64,000 nt of DNA from Onchidella celtica (taxonomy: Eukaryota; Mollusca; Gastropoda; Systellommatophora; Onchidiidae). The DNA is taken from positions 62,658,542-62,722,541 of the forward strand of contig OZ007569.1 in NCBI GenBank assembly GCA_963931925.1. Reading direction: 5' to 3'. A program made the translations under genes and the position numbers. Shown here piece by piece: positions 36,201 to 49,400 of the stretch. Each line of letters starts with the position of its first letter. Position 1 is the stretch's first letter. The notes beneath the pieces are model-generated. The model was not told where the DNA came from. It worked only from the letters and a program-made list of their open reading frames with translations, and ran no database searches.

Positions 36201-39200
36201 CCAGATTTCAGGAGCGGGGGCAGACCAGAGAACGCCCCAGGAAACGTAGGCCTATTGCCTTATAATTGTTCAATAATAAATATCAGAAAATAAAAATAGA
36301 AATATGTTCAGCTGTCCCCCAAGCTATCATCTGATATCATAAGTAGGCCTACCACTTTCCACGCTGCTATGGAAGAGTCAGTGCTAGCCCCGACATTTGC
36401 TGTTTTATTGCTGGGGCTCGGACGAGTCACAGAAACTGCAGTCTTTCGATTTAAAAAAAGAAAGAAAAAAAGTTGGCCAACTGAAGATCTACTTGTACAT
36501 GTATTATGTTTGTTTGGCATGGAGTTAGAATAACAAAGGTGATTTGCTTTAGGTGACTCTGACATTGGCAGGCAGAATATCGTTGTTGCTATGGGTGATG
36601 AACAATCTCCAGAATTCTCAAGCATGAACTAATCTAATGTAACAATTTGTCCTGCACTGGGCATGCGTTTGACAGTCCAAAAATTCCACCATTTAAGAAA
36701 AATTTATAAGTTTATGTTTCATACGTTTATTATCTTCCCCGTGCAAGAAATGTTCGTTTCCATAGTAGGTCCATAAAAGAAAACCCCATCTGTCAGTTGG
36801 CTTTTCTTGCAACAAAATTAATATTTCTCTATCATACGAGAAAATCTCATCTCCTTCGAGTGGGTTGGTGAATAGATCAGCGGAATGGTGTTCGTTGTCA
36901 TTAGATGAAAAGAAGTTGGTCAATTCCCGAAATAGCCGATGATAAAAAGAAGGTGCGCTAGCTAGTATTAGTATTGCCACATTAGCCCGAGACTTAGAAA
37001 GTTAGATCCAGTGTGAGAGCGCGAGAATACTTGGTGGGTAAAGAGAGTGAAGTATCTGTTGTAGAACGTACGCATGGTGCGGGAATTCATCATCCGTGAA
37101 TTATCAAAGTGATATCTTAAGCTACTACTTTTTGGCACCCCATTGCTAAGCGCATGGTCTTTGCAACAGAATGTGTCCAAATTGCAGAGCTGACAGATCA
37201 CTTCAATATTATTTACGGAGCTTGACGAAATAATTATTATGCAAACTACAGAAAAACTGTAGGGTCGCAGCAAGGCTAAAAGCAGAGTCAAAAATGGCAA
37301 ACAGAAAAAATTGTAGACTCTATGTAGCAAAGCCTTGCGTAAGAAATAATACCCAAACGATACAATGAACCGCAAAGGAAAAGGGAAAAGAAACCTATTA
37401 TTTCTTACGTGAGACTCTAATTGCTACATACAAGTTTTTCTTTTTGCCAATTTTTGACTATGTAATTTAGGAGCTTGCATTCTTGACTACCTTACAAATT
37501 ATTTTGCTTGTAAACACAAGCTTTGAAGCCGGCAAACCTGAATGAAGTAATCAACGGTATTTTTAGTTTGTTGCCATAATTTTTGTTCCATTATTGTTGT
37601 GATTCTTCTGTTTGAATTCGCACTTTTTCAGATTACATCATCTGTGCACTTGGGTCCACGAATATGCCCACATACCTTGGGCAAGTGGTTTTGATTACTA
37701 TTAGTTTATAATTATTGTTGTTAACATTATTATTGCTGTTCCTTGTATTCTCCCGTTGGGATAATCAACAAATTCTCTGGCCTTTATTTCTCAGATGCTG
37801 AGGACTATGACAGTGACTTTTTTAGTCAGGGAGCTTCCAGGGCGGAGTCCGAAATTCCGCTTTGTTACGACCCCAAGGCTCCGCTTAAAGATGATGAGAC
37901 ACCAGTGGCCATGCTTGATGGGGACAGTAATGTGGTCGCTGGTGCATTGGACAGACATCGTCCAGTTCTGGGACAGGTCAAAATTAAACTGCCAGATGAC
38001 GTAGTGTCTAAACTGGAGCAAGAATTCTTGTCGGACAATCATGAGAGTCCCGAGGAGGGGTTTTCAGATGCCCGAATGGAAAAGTTGAGAAGATATACAG
38101 AAGGACTGGAGAGGGGGATGCAAGAGTTTCTTAACCAAGGCGTCACTGATATTGGTTACTCATCGACATCAAAATCTGAAAGTCGTGAGAACGGATCAAA
38201 GGCGTCTCGGGCCAAAATCAGGAGCGCTAAAGAATCCACACCAGGAAATGGACACCAAGATATGGATGGGTTAGAGGAGTTTAATTCTGGGACAGTTCAA
38301 AGGACTCAACAGTCTGTCCTAGGGGTTCTAGACTCAGAGGAAAGTACACTAATGCTACAAGCAAGTCCAGGCTTTTTCATTGCGCTGGGCCACGACAAAA
38401 GGATACTTTATGTCTCGGAAAATGTATCTGAATTTCTCGGTCATTACCAGGTAATATTTTTGTGTCTTTCGGTAACTGTTGTCATTCAATCTAGCATCAT
38501 CTGGTCCAGTCTTTAAAGTCTCAAGATGTTTTTAAAGGCACCAATTTATTGACATCCTGGCGGAGGCCCAGGCCCAGTCTCTGATCTGGTATATGCTCAC
38601 TGCATTGAACAGGGAAACCCAACATGCAATGAAATAAAACAAATTAACATTGGCTGGACAGAAACATTACAAATTAAGTAATGTCACACATGAGAAGCAT
38701 GAAAAAAAAAGCTGCATTTTTTCTCAGTGGTGGCCATTCAAGACTAGTCCCAGGAAATAAAAAATTTTCTGAAATGACAAAAGCTATCGGTGCCTTGCTT
38801 CTATTTAAAAATGTTTAGCCATCAAAATTGGGCCCATGAAAAAGAGCAGTCCAACCCTATTTTAATTGCATTTGAGAAACTTGAGCTCGAAATTTCTTTT
38901 CCCTTGATTTAATACTGTATTAGGCTAAGACAAAGACAAACCCTGTCAGCTCCTCTACGTCAATCTGATTTCCCTAAGGTTGGTAGGATTACTTATTTGG
39001 GGGGCTTGTTCCCTATATCAAACTGATGTCGGCACGATGTTGTAAACAGCAGATCTACAAAGGAATAACATCATTCCTATGAGCAAATATGATGTCAATC
39101 CTATAATCAGATTTCTGTAGCGTTGCTGGCTGGATGCAGTTTATGTCATCTCAGGTCAGTTGAAATTTTATTTCATTAAAATATTATAAAGTCCTGTATA

Positions 39201-42200
39201 TGCTCATAAGGTTGTCTTAGTTTCCAACAAGAGATGGAGTTAAACTGCTCTTTTAATCATTTGTAAAGGCTGGTGTGATATTCTTAGAGATTTGAAAACC
39301 CAACATAATAATGTTGTGGATGTTTTTATTGCCGGCTTTTGTTGACGTAGTTGTTTTTATTGGGGTTGCTTTGTTGTTTTTGCTCTTACATTGTTCCATG
39401 TTTGATGACGCCAGCAGGACTGGTTAAAGCATTGAAAAAGCTCTTTTGTCTGTCTGTTGTAAATTTGTTTAAAGTTTAATGTTTAATTTCAAGCTGAAAG
39501 CACATTGCCAAATCAACCGATCAGATGTTATTTTATATAGAAAATTTATTATACATGTAGTTGTGTTCATTAGTGAAGCTGACCATTAACTAACATTTCA
39601 TTGTACCGGTATTTTTTTCAATGTTTTGCAGTCATATTTCATTGGTCAAGATGTGACAGATTTTGTCTATGAAAAAGATTTACCTGAGTTGCAAGCATTG
39701 ATGGATGAATCTCAGTTCAATGAAGGTATATGACACTTAATTTCCTTTTCCAGCAATGTCTGTCATCTTATAATAAAAAAAAAATAGTGGTACGAGTATT
39801 TTATTGTGGTGCAGTTTTGCCCCCTTTTTTGTTCAACATTACATCCTAAATAAGTCTCAAAAATTATCTAAAAATTTTTCTTGAGTGTCAACTACTCTGA
39901 GCCAATCGCTTTTGTATCGACCTATTGTATTTATTAGTTTCGGGCAATCTTTTTTTAAAAGGTGGAAAAATGCAAAATACAATATTTTTTATGCTCCCTT
40001 TGATATGATAATCCCACCACACAGATTATTTCACATACATTCAGTTTGGTGCGTACATTTGTCCAGATGCGCAAAATATCTGATGCAAGACTGTAGATTA
40101 TTAAAAAGAGAGAGAAGGGTAGGAGCACAGATTTTTCTTAGTGATGCTGGGTATTTCATCTAGCACTGCAAATAAATTTACAGTAGGCCTATATATCTAT
40201 ACAAAATGATAGTTTTCTCTTGGGGATTGGGAGTGGGGAGTGATCATTATTTGTAGTTGGAATCTGACTACTAAGACTTTATTTGGCTCTGTGCGGGCAA
40301 ATCTATAATGACATTGTGGCATTTCATCCAAGGGCTCTTTGAGTGATCTTGTGGCTGATCTTAAATAATAAAAAAAAAAGGTTCATGTAGTGCATTGGGG
40401 GATAATGTCTGAGACTGCCTGGGTCTGTGCATTCTGAACATGTCAGGCAGGCCCATAGATATACACTACTGAACTAGATTCCACGCGGTTCTCCGCCAGC
40501 CCTCTCTTTCCCTGCTTCCCAAAACGAGCTGGAATGGTCCGCATTGAAACCCCCTCTCACACATCGCAGACTGGGCTGAGCAGTCGATGCTGGCCCAATC
40601 CAGCCTAGCCAACGGGTTGAAAAATATTGATTTTGTAACTTCAATTTGATTGTGATTGATTTTGTAACTTTAATATGTTTATAGTCGCTCACATACCATT
40701 TCCGTACACTATGACCTAAAATTGGATAAAATTCCTCAATTAAAAAAACAAAAAACAGACTGATTCAACCGACACAAATCTCCACAACTACAATGTAAAG
40801 CCAATGGTGTTAATGTATATGACACGGCGGTAGAGGATGGGGTAAGCCTAGAGGGAAGACGACGGGTGATGAAAATAGAGAGAGAGAGAGAGAGAGACAA
40901 ATTGAGAGACCAATAGATAGATAGACAGACAGACAGATAGAGAGACACAGAGATAGAGACAGATAGAGGGAGAGAGAGAGCAAGATAGAGAAAGAGAGAT
41001 ATAGAGAGAGAAAGGGAGAGAGATAGATAAGATAGATAGATAAATAGATAGATAGAGAGACAGTTAGAGAGACAGATAGAGAGACACAGAGAGAGAGACA
41101 GATAGAGAGAGAGACAGAGATTGAGACAGATAGAGCGACAGAAAGAGAGAAAGCGAGATAAAGAGAGATAGAAGAGAGAAATGGATAAGATAGATAAGAT
41201 AGATAGATAAATAGAGTAGATAGATAGATAGATGAATAGAAAGATAAATAGATAGATGGACAGATAGAATAGACAGACAGATAAATAGAATCGATAGATA
41301 GATAGATAGTACAGACAGACAGACAGATAAACCTTCTCATAATCAAAGGCCTACGCGGCTCCATACAAACACGATGTCTCAATGAGTCGCGACCCAGCCG
41401 GTGATGGCCGCCAGCGCCCTCTAACAGTCCCATTCAATCCCTGGCGTGTCTGGGCATTGGGTTGGCCTGAATTAAAAGTCTAGACTGCCTGGGTCTGTGC
41501 ATTCTGAACATGTCAGGTTGGCCTGAATTTTAAGTTTGTTCGCTTAGATAATTACTTTGACATGATTCATTCAATAGGATTAAATAAACATGCTGGGGGC
41601 ATGAAGTACCGTGTGTCTTTTTCTTTCTCTTTTTCCTTATTCCTCCTCCTCCCTCAACTATATTGCATTGTGTGTGGTAAATGTTTGCATGCAGCATGTT
41701 TTTCAACTCGAGAGGCACAATTTTATACAATTCTTTACCCGATAGTTTATATAGACTTGGGGTAGCGCAGGGAATAATGAATTGGCTGTTGGAACCTCAT
41801 TAAAACTAAAATGAAAGATAACGAGGTTCCAACAAGCAACCAACGATGTACTTGTCAATGTTTTATATAAGTATTCTCACATGTTGTTGTATTAATCTTG
41901 CTGCATTTGTTAATTACACTGTATATTTTGAGTAATCTTGATCTCAGTGATGGCCAATCGGCAATGACCACATTTTATTTTGAAACGTGGAGGTGCCTTT
42001 TCCAGATATGCCAAAATAATTAAAAAATTTAACCCCAAAAAATGAATAAATCATAAATTTTATAGAAACACTCAACTTTCTCTGATACAGTAACATAATA
42101 TGCAGCTGGAATAATTTTCCATAAATATGTTCACAGATGATGCACTCTTTGTCTGTTATTCCTTAAAGAGAAAGTGTAAAACGACATCTTGTCTTGTCAA

Positions 42201-43377
42201 AAAAATGTAGCTCATTCTTCATCAACTGGTTACTGATTTTACTGCAGGATTAAGTGTCTGCTCTGTCAAGGCTTGTTCTGCGACACCTCCACTCTTACTC
42301 TTTTTTTGATGTAACACTGTTTGTTGCTGCTGCCTACTGATGAAAAGATGAACTGAGGTTGTAACGCCTCAAGAAATATGTAAGGATCTCTTGTCATCAA
42401 TTCATTGAAAAGCCTGAAGGGGATACGTCTGGGTTTTTTGCAATCCTTTACCGTTTTTGTTTCCCGTCTTTTACAGGTGATAGTTGTCGTATCAAGAACG
42501 TACAGACAAGGCGGACTTTCTATGTTGCCTTGAACTTCTGTTTCCAGAAACCAGGGTCAAGGTCAAAAGATTGCGGATATGCTGTATGTCAAGTCATTTC
42601 TTTGCTTGCTTTAATGCTGTTAGTGTTATTGTTGTTTAGTAATTTTAGGAGGCTTCTTTTGGACGGTGCAATATTTAATCACTGCCAGTAGTGCTTGCTC
42701 AAGAGGGCCAAAGCAACAGAGTGTGGTCAGAAAAAAAAAGAAAAGCACTTAAAATTCTAACAATGCTATCACCTTACAATAATTTAACTGAATAAGTCCA
42801 TGTAGATTGATTTAAGTATTGATAATGAATGCAAGGTAGTCAGTACATGTATTCAGTTCTATGTCCAACAACAACAGATAAATTCCTTATAAATCCCATC
42901 CTTCAATGAGGGCAGCTATTTCTCATGTTTTTGAAGTTCATTCTTTTCAAAGGAAGTTATAGATTGCCTATGGTGACTTAAAACTTGAAAATGCAATGTC
43001 CCTTTGACAGTTTGACTGACTCAGAGTGGTTCTATCCAACAATGTTAGTTGCTGGGCGACCATGTGATCAAATAGCCTTATTTTAAAGGCATGAAGAAAA
43101 AAGCTCAAACATAGAGTTTTCCATGATGCAGTAGCATTGTGTGTTTTTGCATGGGTCTCCAAATTATCACTCGTAACCTTGATTTGTATGGCCCAACACA
43201 TACATGTATAAGCACCATTAAAATAAAGGGAGGGTCTATTCAGGCCGCTACCTAGAGTCACCTAGCGGCCTGAATAGAGTAACAGTGGAGTGTTTTGTCT
43301 ATTCGGGCCTCCAGATCGCGGCCTGAATAGAGCCAGCCTAAAATAAAATATGTCACATAAATTGGTAAAAACCACTC

Positions 43378-43408
<31 letters not shown>

Positions 43409-46400
43409 GTTCGTCCATCACGTATGATGATGACCTTAACAACACCAGAGGAATAAAGAACAGAAATTGTTGAGAATTTCAACACATGGACAATAAAGAG
43501 AACTAAAGGACACAGAGGACAGAATGGAAAGACTGTTCTTTCATGACTTATGGCTTCTCATGTGACTGATAAGTCCTATTTTTGCCCTGCAGACCCTTCC
43601 GCATAAATGACAAGAGTGCTCCGTTGGTTCAGTACCACTGGGCCCTTTCTTGCGCCGTTCTCTTTTTTTGATAGCCTGCTGGACTCTGTCAGCTTCCCAT
43701 GCTTTGCTGCCTCTGGTAAGGGCCGCCCTCCAATTTGCACGATCAAGCGAGAGCTTTTCCCACTCACTCACATCAATGGCAAAGGCCTTCAGTGATTGCT
43801 TGAGAGTGTCTTTGTAACGTCTCTTTGGGGCCCCAACATTCCTCGTTCCATTGGAGAGCTCAGAGAAGAAGATTTGCTTAGGGAGTCTGGAGTCGGGCAT
43901 TCTGACAACATGTCCTGCCCAACGTAGCTGAATTTTTTTCAGGTGGCAGAAGATGCTCAATTCCTTGGCACGATTGAGGACCTCAGTGTCTGGAATTTTA
44001 TCCTGCCATTTGATCCTTAGGATCTTTCTAAGGCAGGCCAGATGAAAGTGATTTAGCTTTCTGGCATGCGATTGGTACACTGTCCAGGTTTCAGCCCCAT
44101 AGAGTAGGGTGGGAAGGACCACAGCATTGTACACTTTCAGCTTAGTGTCTGTGGGAATGCCGGCAACATCCCACACTCTCTTTCGAAGCCTGCCAAATGC
44201 AGAGCTGGCTTTGCTGATTCTTGAGAGAATTTCAGTATCAACACGAGCCGCGGAAGACAGTGTACTGCCAAGATAGGTGAAGTTCTCCGACACCTTCAGA
44301 AGACTGCCATGGACTTTGATATTTGGGGTCACAGGATACTTGTCGTCTGGAGTAGGCTGATGGAGCACTTCCGTCTTCTTTGTGCTTATTGTGAGGCCAA
44401 AGTTGTCACAGGCACTAGAGAAGTTATCAACACAGTTTTGCATGCTATCCTCATCGTGTGCCAGAAGTGCACAATCATCAGCAAATAGTAGGTCACAGAC
44501 TTGAGTACTTTTGGTTTTGGTTTTTGCCTGAAGTCTCCTGGGGTGAATAGACTGCCATCAGTTCGGTACTTGATGCTTACCCCTTGAGGAGGAGAGCTAA
44601 AGGCTTCTTGTAGCATTGCAGAGAACATGATGCTGAACAGAGTTGGGGCTAAGACACAACCCTGTTTTACCCCATTTGTGACAGCAAAGGGCTCTGAAAC
44701 ACTGCCGTTGCTTTTGACTGCAGCTTGCATGCCATCATGAAACTGGCGCACTATTGTGACGAATTCGGGTGGACACCCAAACTTCGCCAAGATTTTCCAG
44801 AGGCCTTCACGACACACTGTGTCAAATGCTTTTGTGAGGTCAACAAATGTGATATACAGCACTTTATTTTGTTCCATGCATTTTTCCTGAATCTGTCTGG
44901 CAGCAAAAATCATATCCGCCGTTCCCCTCTCTTTACGAAAGCCACATTGGCTCTCGGGAAGCAAGTCATTTGACGAGAGGTGATCAAGAAGGCGATTCAG
45001 AAGCATTCTTGCCAATATTTTGCCAGCAATTGAAAGTAGAGAGATTCCCCGATGGTTGTCACAGACTTGGCTGTCCCCTTTGTTTTTGTACAGATGGATG
45101 ATTGAAGCATCTTTGAAGTCCTGTGGCAGCTTCCCTGCTTTCAACATATGATTGAACAACTCGGTCAACCTTTCAATAAGCTTTTCTCCACCGAAGGCAT
45201 ACACCTCAGCAGGAATTGAATCCACGCCTGGTGATTTGTTAAAGGACATCTGATTTGTGGCAGTTCGGGTCTCATTTGCTGTGAATGACTTGGCAAGAGC
45301 TGCATTAATAGGAGTCTGAGGGAGGCGGTCAATGGACTCAGTATTTATATTTGATGGCCGATTTAGCACACCTCCGAAATGTTCTGCCCAACGCTGAATT
45401 ATGGCATTCAATTCAACAATGCGTGTTGAACCATCTGACGCAAGAAGTGGCGTAGTGCCAGAGCGGGATGGTCCAAACACAGCTCGGAGGCTCTCAAAGA
45501 ACTTTCTAGTGTTGTTTGTGTCGGCATATTTCTGAGTTTCTCTTACTCACTCTTCAAGCCAGTCATTTTTCATTTTCCTCAGCTTCTTCTGGAGCACGCA
45601 GTGCATCAGCTTTTGCTGTGGAAGAGGGGTCACTGCAGTGAGCTTGGATGAGACTATTTTTTTCTTTGATGAGCACTTTGATTTCATTATCATTATCATT
45701 GAACCAGTCCTGGTGCTTGCGGACAGGAAAACCAACTGTGCTGCTGGCGCAAGAGTGTACAGTCGTATTTAGGTCAGTCCAGCTCTGTTCAATGTTCTCA
45801 GGGTCAAAAGTCACGCAATCCAATTTTGAGGAGAGTTCTGATGAGAGCTCGCTCTGTTTCTCAGCTGAGCAGAGTTTTGAAACATTTAGGCGTTTAGGTG
45901 GCGCTTTCCCTTGAGGGCGTCTATTGCGCCTCAATGTTAGTCTGAGCTTGCAAACAATGAGTCTGTGGTCAGTTCCACACTCGGCACCACACATCGCCTT
46001 TGTTACAAGGACATCCTTTCTGTCAGTCTTCCTCACAATGACATAGTCTATGAGATGCCAATGCTTTGAGCGGGGATGCATCCATGACATTCTGTTTCTC
46101 ACGGGGAGACTAAAATTTGTGTTGGTAATGAACAGGCCAAATTCAGCGCACAAAGTAAGTAAGCGCAACCCATTGTTATTGCATGAACCAACTCCATGAG
46201 GGCCCAAAACATTTGGCCACGCTGAGATTTCGGAGCCAACCCTAGCATTGAAGTCCCCCAAGAGAATCAGCTTATCAGCTGCCGGGACAGAGCATATGAC
46301 AGATTCTAGATCAGAATAGAACTTGTCTTTGGCTTCATCTGGGTTTGTCATGGTGGGCGCATATGCGCTAATGAGGGTGGCTGACTGGCTTTTCCCAACT

Positions 46401-49400
46401 GGGATCCTGAGTGTCATTAGACTGTCATTTATTTCAATTGGCATGGACTGCAAGTTTCTGACAAGGTCATTTTTAATTGTAAACCCAACACCATGCTGTC
46501 TCGGTTCGACTGCACCCTTGCCTTTCCAGAAGAAGGTGTATCCACCACTGAGCTCTTTGAGTTGGCCACTATCAGGGAGTCTGGTCTCACTGAGTGCCAC
46601 TATGTCCAGGTTGTACCTGCTGAGCTCAATGGCAATAAGTGCAGTGCGTCTTTCCGGGTTGTTTGAGTTGTCCTGTAGTGTGCGTATATTCCAGGCTCCT
46701 AGCCTGAGTAAGCTGAATTTCTTTTTGTTTCGACCGCAAAAAGGGATCCCCACTGGTCGCGGTATACCAGTCAGGGTGATGTGAAGTGGGCTTTCTTTAG
46801 GGCACCTTTTCTAGCCCCTTCCTCAGTTGAGGTGAGCAGTGCTATCCTTAAATAAGGCTGCTCAGCTACTGTGGGTGCTGCCTCCCCACGCCTCCACTTC
46901 AATCGACGATGAAGCGACCATAGCCCACAGCCACCAACGTGTAGGTCTGTGCTAACAGCTTCCAGTCTATCCAAACCTGCTGCCACCGCACTCGCCCATC
47001 GCCGTTGGAATTTTGAGAGGAAAGAAGACGAGACAAAGATGAAAGAAGACGAGGTGAGTGTTAAGACTGGCGCAAAGAATTTGTTTTTAGTGAGAAAGAG
47101 CTGCGCAAACATCAGACTCACTCTCTCGCCTGGACACAACTTATCCAAGTGGCAAGACAGGGTCAAGACGACTGGAAATGTATCCAGGTGCAGGAAGATG
47201 CCAGAGGGACAGTCATATTGCCTGACCGGCTGCCTGTAGGCTACTCCACAGCCTCGCAGTCCCAACTGACTAGGGTGAAAGACCCAAACCAAAGAACACC
47301 AATACTGGTGGATGCTCTGTGTCACGATATCCAGGCCAGAGTGACGGTATATTGCCATCTGCCCTATCAATCAACCACTGGCCTGCTGCCGCCAGCTTCG
47401 AAGCTGCGTCCGGGAAGTTTGCTCAATTCTTCGTCTGTGATTTAGGCAAACAAGCCTATGACCACACCGCTACCGGGGGCCAATATGAAGGACTCAAGTA
47501 CTGAGGGTCACATTGTGCCCTAGCATGTGGCCATTGGGTTAGATGAAACCTCCTCCGCCCTGGCCGTTTGCACCGACAGGTGCACGCCCACTGATACCAT
47601 GCTAGCGTACCAGTTCATGAAACAGGTTGTACTGGATTACATGTTACCAGTAGCAGATTTTTCTGACCTGACAATAAAAACCACTCTAGCTGCAATACAA
47701 CCCACCAACAATTCATGAAAGTGATAAATAATATATTAAATGTATCCAGTATAATCTACCTCATAGTTTTTATTCACAAATGTGTGGAGGCCTGGGGACA
47801 AGTGATTTCAGGATAAGATTTTCAGATATATTTTAAATGTAACTTGTTCTTTTCATCATTCATTTATCAGCTGTACCAGTGGAATGCCAGATTGTGCCTA
47901 TCCAGAGAAAAATTAACAGGCAAAGTGCGTTTAAAAGGGTTGATAAGTGTTTGTCGCCCTATGCACACAGATACAGTCTTGGCTTTTCAAACCAATGGGA
48001 ACTCATTCTTGATCAGATACGATCTGTCCATGAAAATCCTTTACTGTGACCCAAAGTAAGTGCTATGCAAGGTCATTTTGAATGTTTATCCCAGCACATC
48101 TTTATGCTCCATTACAGAGCCAGCACCATATGTGAAAAAACATACTGCCACCTTTTTAATTCTCCAAGGAAAAATAGTTGTTGATAAAATACATTTGTGC
48201 TACAAATGTTTAAGAAATGAAATGTTCTCCGTGGATGCTGTTAGGTGCTTAGAGAATGTGTGGAATTTGAGGCCATAGAACCACTTTTGTTTTCCAGCTC
48301 TAGGGCCATAGAATCAGTTTTGTTTGCCAACTCCCGGTTATCACGGCTAAAAATGGCCAGTCCAGATTTACAAAAGTGGGATGGGGTGTTGTTTGTGTGG
48401 TAATTTTACTTTATATTATCATGTGACAGAGCACTGGGCTGTATATTAAGCTGGTGGGGAAGATGAAGATGAATTACTCAGTGTTATTAGTGAGAAAGGA
48501 ATTTTTGCTAACATTCTATTGAAAATTCAGAACACCTTTGGCCTGAATGAACTTTTTAAAATGTAATTTATGCACTTTTTATACCGCAACTCTTTGTTTC
48601 AAAGATAGGCAAAACAGGGTGAAAGGAATAGAGGAGTTTCATTTATTTGTCATTATGAAATGAAATCTTCATGGAAATTAATTTTTACTCAAATATCAGT
48701 GTTATTTCATTAAATTTCATTCTTAGAGACACATATATGCTACAGTTTTCTCTAAATCTTGAATAACATAGTTCAGTACCATGCCAGTTGTAATTTTCTG
48801 TAGGCTATTGTAAATTTTGCAGCATCAAGATATTTTATCAGTGTAATTATTTATAACTTCACTTCCTCCATTTTATCACTGTAAACTCTCAGTTTCATCA
48901 AGTGGTCCTGTTTGGCACTCAGGATAACAACAACAAACGTCATCTAATGTGAGAATGAAACTGCCACATGAACTATACCCCCTCAATTCTTCCCTCCTAT
49001 CACAGCACCGAAAAGTAGATTTTCAAAAAGAAAGGTGGTAATATCAATAATATGAACACAGCACTTTATTATGAAATACAGAAATGATGCAAGTTCAATA
49101 GTGTTTGGAGAGCTAGAGATTTTGGTACTACATAGGATGGTAAAATTTGGGACAAAGACAGAACGTCATAATTGAGATTATGAAACTTATGGAAAGGTGG
49201 CAGGGGAATTTCGTGAAGGAAAGTTATGTAGTGGTTCCCCATATTACCTGAATGCTCCAAAAAACCTGCTACATGTACTTAGAAGCCATGCTCTACAACC
49301 AGTGTAGATAGTGTCATTTGCAGTTATCAGCAAAGCAGGATATAATTTCACATTTCTGATTTTTTAAAAAAACAAACAATTACTGTCTGGGTTACTTAGG

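Larger units (their letters stand above)
43380..47674 (-). mobile_element. APE-type non-LTR retrotransposon (RTE-like LINE), full-length-looking but defective
   Basis: An exact 14-bp duplication, TAAAAACCACTCTA, flanks the unit (43366-43379 and 47675-47688). The - strand 3' end is an (ATT)n tail of about 30 bp (43380-43409), typical of target-primed insertion. Order 5' to 3': about 0.9 kb leader with a 200-codon open frame without recognised domain (46771-47370), endonuclease, reverse transcriptase, and C-terminal region with a C2H2 finger. Three lesions break the coding sequence: a frameshift at about 45590-45605, an in-frame TGA at 45547-45549, and a frameshift at the G-run 44540-44543. It is antisense within bHLH-PAS intron 5. 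Clade assignment to RTE is from general resemblance. Confidence 0.9.

Noticed and set aside
36693..36980. 95-codon - strand open frame with somewhat protein-like composition
   Set aside because: No motif, no splice partner and no similarity that I recognise; its length is within chance for AT-rich DNA.
40810..41433. 207-codon Ser/Leu/Tyr-rich - strand open frame
   Set aside because: It is a translation of the GATA/GAGA satellite, not a protein.
40412..41517. LTR retrotransposon bounded by the 36-bp direct repeats
   Set aside because: The repeats are too short for LTRs and no gag-pol motif, primer-binding site or polypurine tract was seen.
46323..46784. 153-codon + strand open frame
   Set aside because: It is the antisense of the LINE endonuclease coding region.
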